DNA of 64,000 nt. Source: Pseudomonas syringae (GTDB taxonomy: Bacteria; Pseudomonadota; Gammaproteobacteria; Pseudomonadales; Pseudomonadaceae). Below, piece by piece: positions 15,374 through 24,954 of the stretch. The stretch's first letter is position 1. Every line of letters begins with the position of its first letter. The stretch lies in NCBI RefSeq assembly GCF_021605415.1, contig NZ_WKEQ01000001.1:248001-312000 (forward strand), in the 5' to 3' direction. The translations under genes were made by a program, and so were the position numbers. A model generated the notes under the pieces. The model was given only the letters and a program-made list of their open reading frames with translations. It was not told the DNA's origin and ran no database searches.

Positions 15374-17689
15374 ATGTCACGCCAATCAGCACAATTGCCG
15401 GTCAGTACACCTCGTTTGCTCGCGTCTGCCATCGGCGTCGCGATCAGTGCCGGCTCCGCTGGTCACATGGTTTTTGCCGCAGAAAAAACCGACAGCAAAA
15501 CCTCCGGTAATACGATTTCTCTGGATGCCACCGCCATCACTGGCGAAGCCCAGGACGCGACTTCGTATCAAGTTGAAAAAGCCTCCTCCCCCAAGTACAC
15601 CGCGCCACTGGTCGACACGCCGCGCTCGGTCACCGTTATTCCGCAACAGGTGCTCAAAGACACCGGCGCCCTGAACATGCAGGACGCGTTGCGTACTGTC
15701 CCGGGCATCACCTTTGGTGCCGGTGAAGGCGGCAACCCACAGGGCGACCGTCCGTTCATCCGTGGTTTCGACGCCCAGGGCGACATCTACCTCGACGGCG
15801 TGCGCGACACCGGCTCGCAAAGCCGCGAAATCTTCGCAGTCGAAAACATCGAAGTCAGCAAGGGCCCGAACTCCGCCATCGGCGGTCGTGGCGCGGCGGG
15901 TGGCAGCATCAACCTGGTGAGCAAGAAAGCGCACTTGGGCAATTCGTTCGACGGCGGCTTCACTTACGGCTCCGACCAGACCCAGCGCTACACCCTGGAT
16001 GGCAACTACCAGTTCAGCGACACCGCTGCTGGCCGTCTGAACCTGATGAGCCACGAAAGCAACGTCGCCGGCCGCGACAAGGTCGATTACGACCGTTGGG
16101 GCATCGCGCCGTCCCTGGCGTTTGGCCTGGGCACCGACACCCGCGTTAATCTTGATTACTACCATCTCGAAAGCAACGACACACCCGACTCGGGCATCCC
16201 CTACTCGATCCCGACGGCTGGTTCGGCTGCGCGCACCAAGTCCAATCCGGACAAACCTGACGCCGGCGGCGATCACAACAATTTCTATGGTCTGGATCGC
16301 GATTTCCGCAAGGGCCGCACCGACACCGCGACCTTCGCCATCGAGCACGACCTGAGCGACGCCCTGACGATCAAGAACACCCTGCGCCACGGCACCAGCA
16401 TGCAGGATTACATCCTGACCCAGCCGGATGACAGCAAGGGCAACGTCAACAACGGCAGCGTCTGGCGTCGTGCGAACACGCGCGTCAGCAACACCGAAAC
16501 CACCACTAACCAGACCGACCTGTTCGGCAATTTCTATGTGGCCGGTTTCAAGAACAACTTCTCCACAGGTGTCGAGTACACCCGTGAGCAAAGCCAGAAG
16601 TCCTCGTACAACGTCAACACCGACACCACGCCGCGCACTTCCGCTGTAACCACCAACTGCAACCCGGGCCTGATCGGCGCGGCGAGCGGCTACAACTGCA
16701 CCTCGCTGTCGAACCCGAACCCGAACGATCCGTGGAACGGTGCGATCTCGCGTAACTACGCCGGCACCGACACCCAGGCCGACACGTACGCGCTGTATGT
16801 GTTCGACACCCTGGAGTTGTCCGAGCAATGGCTGGTGAACATGGGCCTGCGTTACGACCACTTCGACACCCAGTACAAAACCTACACCGCCGCCGGCGCC
16901 ACCACGTCGAAGGGCGATGACACCAGCGAGTTCGTCACCGGCCAGTTCGGCGTGGTCTACAAACCGGCCGAGAACGGCAGCATCTATGCGTCTTATGCCA
17001 CCTCGGCCACACCGCCGGGCAACACCTTGGGTGAAGGCCAGGAAGGCAATCCGCTGGGCGGAACTCCGGATCGCAGCGGCAATCTGCTGAGCAGCGACAT
17101 GGAGCCGGAAACCACCAAGAACTACGAGATCGGCACCAAGTGGGATCTGTTGAATGATCGCCTGTCCCTGACCGCCGACATCTTCCGCACCGAGAAAGAA
17201 AACGCTCGCGTGCAGGTCGACACCTCATCGTATGAAAACGCCGGCAAGACCCGCGTACAAGGTCTCGAACTGTCGGCCAGCGGCAAGCTCACTGACAAAT
17301 GGCAGGTGTTCGCCGGTTACGCCTACATGGACAGCGAACAAGTCGACGGCGGCCCGCTGGGCAGAGCCAACGATGGCAACGAACTGCCAAACACACCGAA
17401 GAACAGCGCCAGCCTGTGGACCACTTATCAAGTCACGCCGAAGCTGACCATCGGTGGCGGTGCGTTCTACGTCGATGACGTGTTCGGCAGCGTGGCGAAC
17501 ACCACCATGGTCGACTCGTACGTCCGCTACGACGCGATGGCGGCTTACAAGCTGACCAAGAACGTCGACCTGCAACTTAACGTGCAGAACCTGACTGACG
17601 AAAACTATTACGACAAAGCCTTCTCGACCCACTTCGCCAACCAGGCGGCGGGCCGTACGGCACTGCTGAGCACCAATTTCCACTTCTAA
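15374..17689 (+). CDS. piuA: TonB-dependent siderophore receptor (PiuA/Fiu-type)
   Basis: 771-residue outer-membrane receptor. Signal peptide in the first 36 or so residues (RLLASAIGVAISAGSAGHMVFAAEK). Plug domain: TPRSVTVIPQQVLKDTGALNMQDALRTVPGI and the FIRGFDAQGDIYLDGVRD block. The beta-barrel ends in phenylalanine (LLSTNFHF) as needed for outer-membrane insertion. It would bring in ferric catecholate-type complexes; in P. aeruginosa PiuA also admits siderophore-drug conjugates (established for that protein). GAGGGG 7 bases before the ATG; the in-frame ATG 18 bases upstream has none. Divergent from piuC and followed by a terminator before piuB. Exact ligand is not readable. Confidence 0.93.
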   Translation: MSRQSAQLPVSTPRLLASAIGVAISAGSAGHMVFAAEKTDSKTSGNTISLDATAITGEAQDATSYQVEKASSPKYTAPLVDTPRSVTVIPQQVLKDTGALNMQDALRTVPGITFGAGEGGNPQGDRPFIRGFDAQGDIYLDGVRDTGSQSREIFAVENIEVSKGPNSAIGGRGAAGGSINLVSKKAHLGNSFDGGFTYGSDQTQRYTLDGNYQFSDTAAGRLNLMSHESNVAGRDKVDYDRWGIAPSLAFGLGTDTRVNLDYYHLESNDTPDSGIPYSIPTAGSAARTKSNPDKPDAGGDHNNFYGLDRDFRKGRTDTATFAIEHDLSDALTIKNTLRHGTSMQDYILTQPDDSKGNVNNGSVWRRANTRVSNTETTTNQTDLFGNFYVAGFKNNFSTGVEYTREQSQKSSYNVNTDTTPRTSAVTTNCNPGLIGAASGYNCTSLSNPNPNDPWNGAISRNYAGTDTQADTYALYVFDTLELSEQWLVNMGLRYDHFDTQYKTYTAAGATTSKGDDTSEFVTGQFGVVYKPAENGSIYASYATSATPPGNTLGEGQEGNPLGGTPDRSGNLLSSDMEPETTKNYEIGTKWDLLNDRLSLTADIFRTEKENARVQVDTSSYENAGKTRVQGLELSASGKLTDKWQVFAGYAYMDSEQVDGGPLGRANDGNELPNTPKNSASLWTTYQVTPKLTIGGGAFYVDDVFGSVANTTMVDSYVRYDAMAAYKLTKNVDLQLNVQNLTDENYYDKAFSTHFANQAAGRTALLSTNFHF

Positions 17690-17702
17690 TCGATGCACTA
17701 AA

Positions 17703-17791
17703 TGTGGGAGCGGGCTTGCTCGCGAAGGCGCAATGTCAATCAACCTAGATGTTTCTGACAGAACGCATTCGCGAGCAAGCCCGCTCCCACA
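17703..17791. repeat. REP palindrome pair (REPIN-like), copy 3
   Basis: Arms TGTGGGAGCGGGCTTGCTCG (17703) and its reverse complement (ending 17791), near-identical to copy 1, 13 bases after the piuA stop. Confidence 0.9.
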
Positions 17792-17811
17792 CGACGTCAA
17801 TTGAAAGTCTG

Positions 17812-17840
17812 GCCCCGTTCATTCACTGAACGGGGCTTTT
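17812..17840 (+). terminator. Rho-independent terminator after piuA
   Basis: Perfect 10-bp stem GCCCCGTTCA (17812-17821) / TGAACGGGGC (17827-17836), five-base loop, then TTTT. Confidence 0.9.
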
Positions 17841-17922
17841 GTGCGTAATAAAGAACGTTTCTCGATAACCCACGGCATAATGCTCGCCGTGATGATCAAC
17901 CCGAACGGACAAGGCTAGCGAC

Positions 17923-20451
17923 GTGTTCAAGAAAACCCTGTTCCAGTTGCACTGGTTTTTCGGCATCACCGCCGGACTGGTGCTGGCCCTGATGGGCATT
18001 ACCGGCGCCACTTATTCGTTCCAGGACGAAATCCTGCGGGCGATGAATCCTTCGGTGCTGACGGTTGAAAAGCAGGTCGCCGGCGTCCTGCCTCCGGTTG
18101 AACTGGTGGAACGCATCGAAGCCTCGTCCGGCAAGAAAGTCTCCATGCTCTGGGTCGAAACCGACAGCGGCCATGCCGCGCGCGTGTTCTTCACCCCTCC
18201 AAAAGGCGAACGCCGTGGTGAAATGCGCTACTTCAATCCGTATAACGCCGAATTCATGGGCGATGCCACCGGCCAGGATTTCTTCGGCCTGATGCTGCGA
18301 TTGCACCGTTTCCTTGCGATGGGTGACACCGGTCGCAACATCACCGGCGCATGCACGTTGATTCTGTTGTTTTTCTGCCTCTCCGGGCTGTATCTGCGCT
18401 GGCCGCGCCAGTGGAACAGCTGGCGCGTGTGGCTGACCCTGGACTGGAAGAAAAAGGGCCGCGCCTTCAATTGGGATCTGCATTCGGTGGCCGGCACCTG
18501 GTGTTTGCTGGTGTATCTGCTGCTGGCGTTGACCGGGTTGTCCTGGTCTTACGAGTGGTACAACAAAGGCCTGACCAGACTGCTTTCCGATTCGCCGCAA
18601 AACGAACGCGTGCGCGGCGGTCGCGGCCCGGCACCCGAAGGCCCGGCGCCTACCGCCGATTACGCGGCGATGTGGAGCAGCATCTACAGCGCCGCCGGCC
18701 CGGGCCTGTCCGCCTACAACATCCGCATGCCAGCCGTGGCCGGCCAACCGGCGACCGTGTTCTATCTGCTCGACAGCTCGCCCCATGATCGCGCGCTGAA
18801 CCAGATCACCCTCGACCCGGCCACCGGCATCGTCAAACGTGTCGACCGCTACGCCGACAAGAGCTTCAAGGCGCAACTGCTGACCAGCATTTATGCGCTG
18901 CACGTCGGCAGCTATTTCGGCCTCGTCGGGCGGATCATCATCACCGTTGCAGCTGTTTGCATGCCGTTGTTCTTCATCACGGGCTGGTTGCTTTACCTCG
19001 ACCGCCGACGCAAGAAAAAACAGATCAAAGACGCCCGCAAAGGCTTCGATCAACCGGCCGGCGACACCCCGGCATGGCTGATCGGGTTTGCCAGTCAGAG
19101 CGGGTTCGCGGAGCAACTGGCCTGGCAGACCGCCGGCCAATTGCAGGCCGCCGGGTTGCCGGTCAAGGTACAGCCGCTGGCGAATGTCAGCGAACAGCAT
19201 CTGCGTGAATCGAGCACCGCGCTGTTTGTCGTCAGCACTTTCGGCGACGGCGAAGCACCCGACAGCGCGCGTGGATTTGAACGCAACGTGCTGGCCAAGG
19301 CTTCGGCACTCGACAGTTTGAATTACGCGGTGCTGGGTCTCGGCGACCGTCAGTATCAACACTTCTGCGGCTTCGCTCGCCGTCTGCATCAATGGCTGAG
19401 CGAACACGGCGGCAAAACCCTGTTCGCCCCCGTCGAAGTCGACAGCGGCGACCCCTACGCCCTGCGTCACTGGCAAACCCAATTGGGCCTGCTTACCGGG
19501 CAAGCGCCGGCCGACACTTGGCAGGCACCCAGCTACGACAGCTGGACGCTGGTGCGCCGCGAACTGATGAACCCCGACAGCAGCGGCTCACCGGTTTACC
19601 TGCTCGGTTTGAGCGCACCGAACACCAGCAGTTGGCTGGCCGGCGACCTGGTGGAAGTACTGCCGCGCAATTGCCCGTGGGTCATCGAACACTTCCTCGA
19701 CGGCCTGGGCATTCGTGGCGAAACCCTGGTGAACATCAACGGCCTCGAAGAACCGCTGGACGTCGCCCTCGCCTCCCGTCAATTGCCAGAACACCGGGCT
19801 CATCTGGTCGGCCTGCATGCCCAGGCACTGGTCGATGCGATGGTGCCGCTGGCCATGCGCGAATACTCGATCGCCTCCATCGCTGCCGATGGCGTGCTGG
19901 AACTGATCGTGCGTCAGGAACAACACACCGATGGCAGCCTTGGCGTCGGCTCCGGCTGGCTCACCGAACACGCGCCCGTCGGCGGCAGCATCAGCCTGCG
20001 GGTTCGGCGCAACAGCGGTTTCCATCTGCCAAACGAGCCGGTGCCGATGATTTTAGTGGGTAACGGCACCGGCCTGGCGGGGTTGCGCAGCCTGCTCAAG
20101 GCGCGGATTGCCTTGGGGCAGCAGCGGCATTGGTTGCTGTTTGGCGAGCGTAATCGTGAACAGGATTTTCTCTGCCGTGCAGAGCTGGAAGAGTGGTTGA
20201 TCAATGGCGATCTGGAGCGACTCGATCTGGCGTTTTCTCGCGATCAGTCGGAGAAAATCTACGTGCAGGATCGCCTTCGTGAATCGGCTGCTGAACTGAA
20301 GAAATGGCTGGCTGACGGCGCGGTGATCTACATCTGCGGGAGTTTGCAGGGCATGGCTTCAGGGGTCGATCAGGTGCTTAACGACGTGCTGGGGGCTGAT
20401 GAGGTTGAACGCTTGATCGAGCAAGGCCGCTATCGTCGCGACGTGTATTGA
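17923..20451 (+). CDS. piuB: PepSY-domain flavoprotein reductase (PiuB-like; sulfite-reductase-flavoprotein fusion)
   Basis: 842 residues in two parts. Residues 1-365: PepSY-associated membrane module with four or so membrane helices ([21 protein letters not shown] near the N-terminus; [23 protein letters not shown] near 350). Residues about 380-842: a diflavin reductase, with a flavodoxin domain ([33 protein letters not shown]), an FAD domain (REYSIASI) and a nicotinamide-binding domain ([34 protein letters not shown]). It probably moves electrons from NADPH across the inner membrane to reduce ferric siderophore complexes; this is inferred from the domain pair and the piu neighbours. GTG start, AAGG about 9 bases upstream. 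The FeS-free layout matches what I recall of PiuB from P. aeruginosa. Confidence 0.88.
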   Translation: MFKKTLFQLHWFFGITAGLVLALMGITGATYSFQDEILRAMNPSVLTVEKQVAGVLPPVELVERIEASSGKKVSMLWVETDSGHAARVFFTPPKGERRGEMRYFNPYNAEFMGDATGQDFFGLMLRLHRFLAMGDTGRNITGACTLILLFFCLSGLYLRWPRQWNSWRVWLTLDWKKKGRAFNWDLHSVAGTWCLLVYLLLALTGLSWSYEWYNKGLTRLLSDSPQNERVRGGRGPAPEGPAPTADYAAMWSSIYSAAGPGLSAYNIRMPAVAGQPATVFYLLDSSPHDRALNQITLDPATGIVKRVDRYADKSFKAQLLTSIYALHVGSYFGLVGRIIITVAAVCMPLFFITGWLLYLDRRRKKKQIKDARKGFDQPAGDTPAWLIGFASQSGFAEQLAWQTAGQLQAAGLPVKVQPLANVSEQHLRESSTALFVVSTFGDGEAPDSARGFERNVLAKASALDSLNYAVLGLGDRQYQHFCGFARRLHQWLSEHGGKTLFAPVEVDSGDPYALRHWQTQLGLLTGQAPADTWQAPSYDSWTLVRRELMNPDSSGSPVYLLGLSAPNTSSWLAGDLVEVLPRNCPWVIEHFLDGLGIRGETLVNINGLEEPLDVALASRQLPEHRAHLVGLHAQALVDAMVPLAMREYSIASIAADGVLELIVRQEQHTDGSLGVGSGWLTEHAPVGGSISLRVRRNSGFHLPNEPVPMILVGNGTGLAGLRSLLKARIALGQQRHWLLFGERNREQDFLCRAELEEWLINGDLERLDLAFSRDQSEKIYVQDRLRESAAELKKWLADGAVIYICGSLQGMASGVDQVLNDVLGADEVERLIEQGRYRRDVY

Positions 20452-20479
20452 TTACATTTTGTTGCGTTGCGGGGGATTG

Positions 20480-20526
20480 CCCTCACCCTAACCCTCTCCC
20501 AAAGGAAGAGGGCGGGGGTGAGGGGC
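20480..20526. repeat. Intergenic CCCTCACCCTAACCCTCTCCC-type palindrome
   Basis: Imperfect inverted repeat CCCTCACCCTAACCCTCTCCC ... GGAAGAGGGCGGGGGTGAGGGG between the convergent piuB and phoD genes. This motif occurs in intergenic DNA of many gamma- and beta-proteobacteria. It probably forms a hairpin used as a transcript end for both genes. Confidence 0.75.
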
Positions 20527-20546
20527 TTTGGATTTTCAACCATGTT

Positions 20547-22088
20547 TCACACCGGTTGCAGCTTCTGCTCAAACACCGCCACCCCATCCAGATCCCGCAA
20601 CACCACACTCATCTCCCCACTCTGCCCTTCAATATTCACCTCGCCAAAAAACTGAAACCCGGCAAACGGCGAGGTGTTCTGCGCGGGCGGCGCCTTCTCG
20701 AACACCACCTGCGGTCCAAACGTTTTATCCAACGGATTCGGCCCGAAACTCCCGGCATTCAGCGGCCCGGCAACAAACTCCCAGAACGGCTCGAAATCCT
20801 GAAACGCCGCGCGATCCGGGTGGTAGTGATGCGCGGCGCAGTAGTGCACATCCGCTGTCAGGAAAACGAAATTGCGCACCTGTTGCGCCCGCAGAAAACC
20901 CAGCAGTTCTGCCACTTCCAGCTCCCGTCCCTGCGCCGGGCCAGGGTCGCCGTTGGCCACCGCTTCCCAACGCGCCACACCGGGACTGACTTCGCCGTCG
21001 GGTACGCCGAGGCCGATGGGCATGTCGGCGGCGATGATTTTCCATTGCGCGGTCGAAGCCTTCAAACCTTGCTTGAGCCAGTCCAGTTGCTCGCGTCCAA
21101 GAAAGGGTTTCGCCGCGCCGAGGTTGTCGTCGTTGGCCTCGCGATAACTGCGCATGTCGAGCACGAACACATCGAGCATCGGCCCATAACTCAGCTTGCG
21201 ATAAATCCGCCCGCCAGCGTCCGCAGCCTGCAAACGCATTGGTGCGTACTCGAGCCAGGCCTGGCGTGCGCGACCGACCAGTCTGTTAATATTTTTCTCT
21301 CGGTAGCGCTCGTCGAGCTGTTTGCCCGGTGACCAGTTGTTGACCACTTCGTGGTCGTCCCATTGCCAGATCTGCGGCACTTCGGCGTTGAAGCGACGGA
21401 TGTTTTCGTCCATCAGGTTGTAGCGATAGTTACCGCGATATTCATCGAGGGTTTCGGCGACTTTGCTTTTGGCTTCGCTGGTGACGTTGCGCCACACCCG
21501 GCCGTTTTCGGTGGTGAGTTGCGCCGGCACCGGGCCGTCGGCGTAGATGGTGTCGCCGCTGTGGATGAAGAAGTCCGGCAAGCGCAAACGCATGGCTTCG
21601 TAGATGCGCATGCCACCGATGTCCGGGTTGATGCCGAAGCCCTGGCCGACGGTGTCGCCGCTCCACACAAAACGAATGTCGCGCCGTGCCGACGGCACGC
21701 TGCGCAGATGGCCGAACCACGGTTCACTGGCAACACCGGTCTGGGCGTCTTCGAAATGCAGGCGATAGAAAATCGCCTGATCGGCGGGCAGGCCAGTGAT
21801 CTCGACACGGGCGGTGAAGTCGGTGCGGGCATCAGCCAGTGGCGACACAAAACGGCGGGGATTGCTGAACAGGCTGCGGGTGTCCCACTCCACCACCATC
21901 CGCGCGGGACGGTCGCTGCGGCTCCAGATCATCGCGCGGTCGCCGAGCAAGTCGCCCGATTGCACGCCGTCAGTAAGTTGCGGGCGATCCTTGACCGAGG
22001 CAATCACTGCCGGCGCCAGCCCCGGCAGCAACAGCCCGGCGCCCACGGCTTGCATGACACGGCGACGGCCGAGATTGAATTCGCTCAT
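20547..22088 (-). CDS. phoD: Alkaline phosphatase D (PhoD-type phosphodiesterase/phosphatase), Tat-exported
   Basis: 513 residues. The N-terminus has a twin-arginine signal (LGRRRVMQAVGAGLLLPGLAPAVIA), as usual for PhoD, which takes up its metals before export. Then comes the PhoD N-terminal beta domain (VQSGDLLGDRAMIWSRSDRPARMVVEW) and the metallophosphatase core with HSGDTIYADGP, WDDHEVVNNW and FLTADVHYCAAHHY carrying metal-binding Asp and His. It would release phosphate from mono- or diesters in the periplasm. ATG 22088 has AGGGAA upstream and places the RRR correctly; an upstream extension of 26 codons is not of signal type. No Pho box was identified. Confidence 0.93.
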   Translation of the reverse strand: MSEFNLGRRRVMQAVGAGLLLPGLAPAVIASVKDRPQLTDGVQSGDLLGDRAMIWSRSDRPARMVVEWDTRSLFSNPRRFVSPLADARTDFTARVEITGLPADQAIFYRLHFEDAQTGVASEPWFGHLRSVPSARRDIRFVWSGDTVGQGFGINPDIGGMRIYEAMRLRLPDFFIHSGDTIYADGPVPAQLTTENGRVWRNVTSEAKSKVAETLDEYRGNYRYNLMDENIRRFNAEVPQIWQWDDHEVVNNWSPGKQLDERYREKNINRLVGRARQAWLEYAPMRLQAADAGGRIYRKLSYGPMLDVFVLDMRSYREANDDNLGAAKPFLGREQLDWLKQGLKASTAQWKIIAADMPIGLGVPDGEVSPGVARWEAVANGDPGPAQGRELEVAELLGFLRAQQVRNFVFLTADVHYCAAHHYHPDRAAFQDFEPFWEFVAGPLNAGSFGPNPLDKTFGPQVVFEKAPPAQNTSPFAGFQFFGEVNIEGQSGEMSVVLRDLDGVAVFEQKLQPV

Positions 22089-22167
22089 GGGTGTTTTCCC
22101 TGAAAAAAGGAAAACTAAAACATGCCCATATGAACCGGGAATGACATCCGCCACACCACCAACCAAA

Positions 22168-22256
22168 TGTGGGAGCGGGCTTGCTCGCGAAGGCGTCGTG
22201 TCAGTCGAATTAACCTTCGCTGATACACCGCTTTCGCGAGCAAGCCCGCTCCCACA
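22168..22256. repeat. REP palindrome pair (REPIN-like), copy 4
   Basis: TGTGGGAGCGGGCTTGCTCG from 22168 and its reverse complement ending at 22256, near-identical to copies 1 and 3. It lies between the 3' end of fruA and the 5' end of phoD and overlaps neither. Confidence 0.9.
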
Positions 22257-22267
22257 GGGTTTCGGTG

Positions 22268-24001
22268 TCAGGCTTTGGCGGGTTCCAGCGCCAACTCCAC
22301 CGCTTCGGGGCGTTTAATCGTCGCGTAAACCACCGCCGTCACCAGACTCCCCGCGACAATCGCCAGCAGATACAACAACGCATGGTTGATCGCATTCGGA
22401 ATCGCCAGCACAAACAAACCACCGTGCGGCGCCATCAGTTTGCAGCCGAAATACATCGACAATGCACCGGTCAGCGCGCCACCGGCAATGCTCGCCGGAA
22501 TCACCCGCAACGGATCTTTCGCCGCAAACGGAATCGCCCCTTCGGAGATGAAGCACAACCCCAGCACAAACGCCGCTTTACCGGCCTCGCGCTCGGTCTG
22601 GGCGAACTTGCGTCGAGCGATAAATGTGGCGATGCCCAAGCCAATCGGCGGCACCATACCGGCCGCCATGGTCGCAGCCATCGGTGCATAACTTTGTGAC
22701 GCGAGCAGCCCGACCGAGAACGCATACGCGGCTTTGTTGATCGGTCCGCCGAGGTCGACGCACATCATGCCGCCGAGCAACACGCCGAGCAGTATCGCGT
22801 TAGTGGTGCCCATGCTATCGAGGAAATGCGTGAGCGCCGCGAGCATGTCCGCCACCGGCTTGCCGACCACGTAAATCATCACCAGGCCGGTGATCAGGCT
22901 GGCGACCAACGGGATGATCAGGATCGGCTTCAGCGCTTCAAGGCTTTGCGGCAGCTTCACATAGCGACTGATGGCTTTGGCGGCGTATCCGGCAATGAAC
23001 CCGGCGATGATCCCGCCAATGAAACCGGCGCTCAATGCACTCGCCAGCATGCCGCCAATCATCCCCGGCGCAAGGCCCGGACGGTCGGCAATCGAATAGG
23101 CGATGTAACCGGCCAACAGCGGCACCATCAACTTGAACGCGGTTTCACCACCGATCTGCATCAGTGCCGCCGCCAGCGTGCCTTCTTCCTTGAACGCGGT
23201 GATGCCGAACACGAACGACAACGCAATCATCAAACCGCCCGCTACCACCATCGGCAACATGAACGACACACCGGTCAGCAGGTGTTTGTAGACGCCGGTT
23301 TTCTCTTGCTTGGCCGGCGCCTTGCCGTCGCTCGCGGCGCTTTCCTGCCGGCCTTCGGCGAGGGCTTTGTTCAGCGTGGCTTCGGATTGCTTCAACGCAA
23401 TGCCGGTGCCGCAACGGTAAATTTTCTTGCCGGCGAAACGCTCGGTAGCGACTTCGATGTCGGCTGCCAACAGCACCACGTCCGCTTCGGCAATCGCTGC
23501 CGCGCTCAGCGGATTGCGCGCACCGACCGAGCCCTGGGTTTCCACTTGCAGCTCATAGCCAAGACGTTTGGCGGCTTGCTGCAAAGCCTCGGCGGCCATG
23601 AACGTGTGGGCAACGCCGGTCGGGCACGCCGTGACGGCGACCAGGCGCGGAGCGCTCGTGGAAGTGGCAACAGGCTCAGCCTCAGAGGCGACATAAATTT
23701 CGGCCTCTTCAGCGCCACGGCGCAGCACCGCCTCGACGTCCTGCAACGCTTGCGCCGGGGCAATCTGGAAGACACGCTTGCCGATAAACCGGGTCTTGTC
23801 CACCGCACCGGTGGCGACCAACAACACCCACTCCGCCGCTTCTATCGTTGCTGCCGATAACTCACGTTCCGGGTGCGCCGCATCGACGACTTCAACACTG
23901 GTGCTCCAACCCTGACGCTGGGCGGCGGCATCAAGCAACCGCGCGCACAGCACGCTGGTGACCATGCCGTTCGGGCAAGCCGTAACAATGGCTAACTTCA
24001 T
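22268..24001 (-). CDS. fruA: PTS fructose-specific EIIBC component
   Basis: 577-residue membrane permease that takes up fructose and phosphorylates it to fructose 1-phosphate. Residues 1-100 are a first, degenerate EIIB-like domain with C9 in VTACPNGM; residues 118-215 are the active EIIB with C126 in VTACPTGVAHTF. After a linker the EIIC part has about nine membrane helices (VSFMLPMVVAGGLMIALSF; MMCVDLGGPINKAAYAFSVG; FISEGAIPFAAKDPLRVIP). The start (AAGAGGG upstream, product MKLAIVTACP) lies 11 bases after the fruK stop: last gene of fruBKA. An upstream open extension overlaps fruK and is not real. Confidence 0.95.
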   Translation of the reverse strand: MKLAIVTACPNGMVTSVLCARLLDAAAQRQGWSTSVEVVDAAHPERELSAATIEAAEWVLLVATGAVDKTRFIGKRVFQIAPAQALQDVEAVLRRGAEEAEIYVASEAEPVATSTSAPRLVAVTACPTGVAHTFMAAEALQQAAKRLGYELQVETQGSVGARNPLSAAAIAEADVVLLAADIEVATERFAGKKIYRCGTGIALKQSEATLNKALAEGRQESAASDGKAPAKQEKTGVYKHLLTGVSFMLPMVVAGGLMIALSFVFGITAFKEEGTLAAALMQIGGETAFKLMVPLLAGYIAYSIADRPGLAPGMIGGMLASALSAGFIGGIIAGFIAGYAAKAISRYVKLPQSLEALKPILIIPLVASLITGLVMIYVVGKPVADMLAALTHFLDSMGTTNAILLGVLLGGMMCVDLGGPINKAAYAFSVGLLASQSYAPMAATMAAGMVPPIGLGIATFIARRKFAQTEREAGKAAFVLGLCFISEGAIPFAAKDPLRVIPASIAGGALTGALSMYFGCKLMAPHGGLFVLAIPNAINHALLYLLAIVAGSLVTAVVYATIKRPEAVELALEPAKA

Positions 24002-24012
24002 GACAAACCCTC

Positions 24013-24954
24013 TTATTGTTCTGTCAGGGGGCGTACGCGCACACCCTGTTCGAGCGGCGCCAAGTGCGCGGCGTCGTTGATGCCGAAACCGATCTGCGTC
24101 ACCGCCAGCGCGGCAATCGCCGTGGCCGTGCGCAGGGTTTGCTCGGGCGTGTCGGCGCTGAGCAACCCATGGAGCATGCCCGCAAGCAATGAATCCCCGG
24201 CACCGACGGTGCTGGCGACCGTGACCTTCGGCGGGGTGGCGTGCAGCGCCGAGCCGACGCTGAACCAGTTCACACCGTCGGCACCGTGGGAAATCACCAC
24301 ATGCTCGATGCCTTGAGCGTGCAGCCGACTGGCCGCTTCGGCCTGCGCCACGCGGGAAACGGTTTCGCAACCCAGTGCATCGGCGAGTTCTTCGGTGTTC
24401 GGTTTGATCAGCCACGGACTGGCCTGAAGCGCGACGCGCAAGGCTTCGCCGCTGGTGTCGAGTGCGACTTTCAAGCCGAGGCCGTTCAAGCGCTCGATCA
24501 ACTCACGCAACCACTGCGCACTGACGCCGCGCGGCAGGCTTCCGGCGACGACCACGGCGTCATGGCCCGGTGCGATCTGTACCAGACGATCCAGTAAATC
24601 CTGCTGGGCCGCTGCACTGACCACCGGCCCCGGACCGTTGATGTCGGTAATGCGTCCATCGTGCTCGGCGACTTTAATGTTGCTGCGAGTCTCGCCCGGC
24701 ACGCGGATAAACGCATCGACGAAACCACGCTTGGCGAACAGGGTTTCGAACGCTTGCAGGTTGTCCTCGCCGAGAAAGCCGCTGACGGTCACCTGATGGC
24801 CAAGGTCGGCGAGCACTTGCGCGACGTTGACGCCTTTGCCGGCGGCGTGGGTGTGCATTTCGTCGCTGCGGTTGACCTGACCGGGCGCCAGTTGCGCCAA
24901 CTCTACGGTGAGATCCAGCGCCGGATTGAGGGTCAGGGTAAGAATCCTGGCCAT
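24013..24954 (-). CDS. fruK: 1-phosphofructokinase
   Basis: 313-residue PfkB-family sugar kinase that converts fructose 1-phosphate to fructose 1,6-bisphosphate. N-terminal PfkB signature GKGVNVAQVLADLG with the substrate-binding GKG; C-terminal signature TVGAGDSLLAGML with the catalytic Asp. Start ATG overlaps the fruB stop by one base (TAATG), and fruA follows 11 bases later. Standard second gene of the fructose operon. Confidence 0.96.
   Translation of the reverse strand: MARILTLTLNPALDLTVELAQLAPGQVNRSDEMHTHAAGKGVNVAQVLADLGHQVTVSGFLGEDNLQAFETLFAKRGFVDAFIRVPGETRSNIKVAEHDGRITDINGPGPVVSAAAQQDLLDRLVQIAPGHDAVVVAGSLPRGVSAQWLRELIERLNGLGLKVALDTSGEALRVALQASPWLIKPNTEELADALGCETVSRVAQAEAASRLHAQGIEHVVISHGADGVNWFSVGSALHATPPKVTVASTVGAGDSLLAGMLHGLLSADTPEQTLRTATAIAALAVTQIGFGINDAAHLAPLEQGVRVRPLTEQ

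Noticed and set aside
20480..20526. Insertion sequence end
   Set aside because: Isolated intergenic palindrome without transposase or target duplication.
22268..24415. Longer version of fruA starting inside fruK
   Set aside because: The extension is an alternative frame of fruK; the ATG at 24001 has a good Shine-Dalgarno and the family N-terminus.
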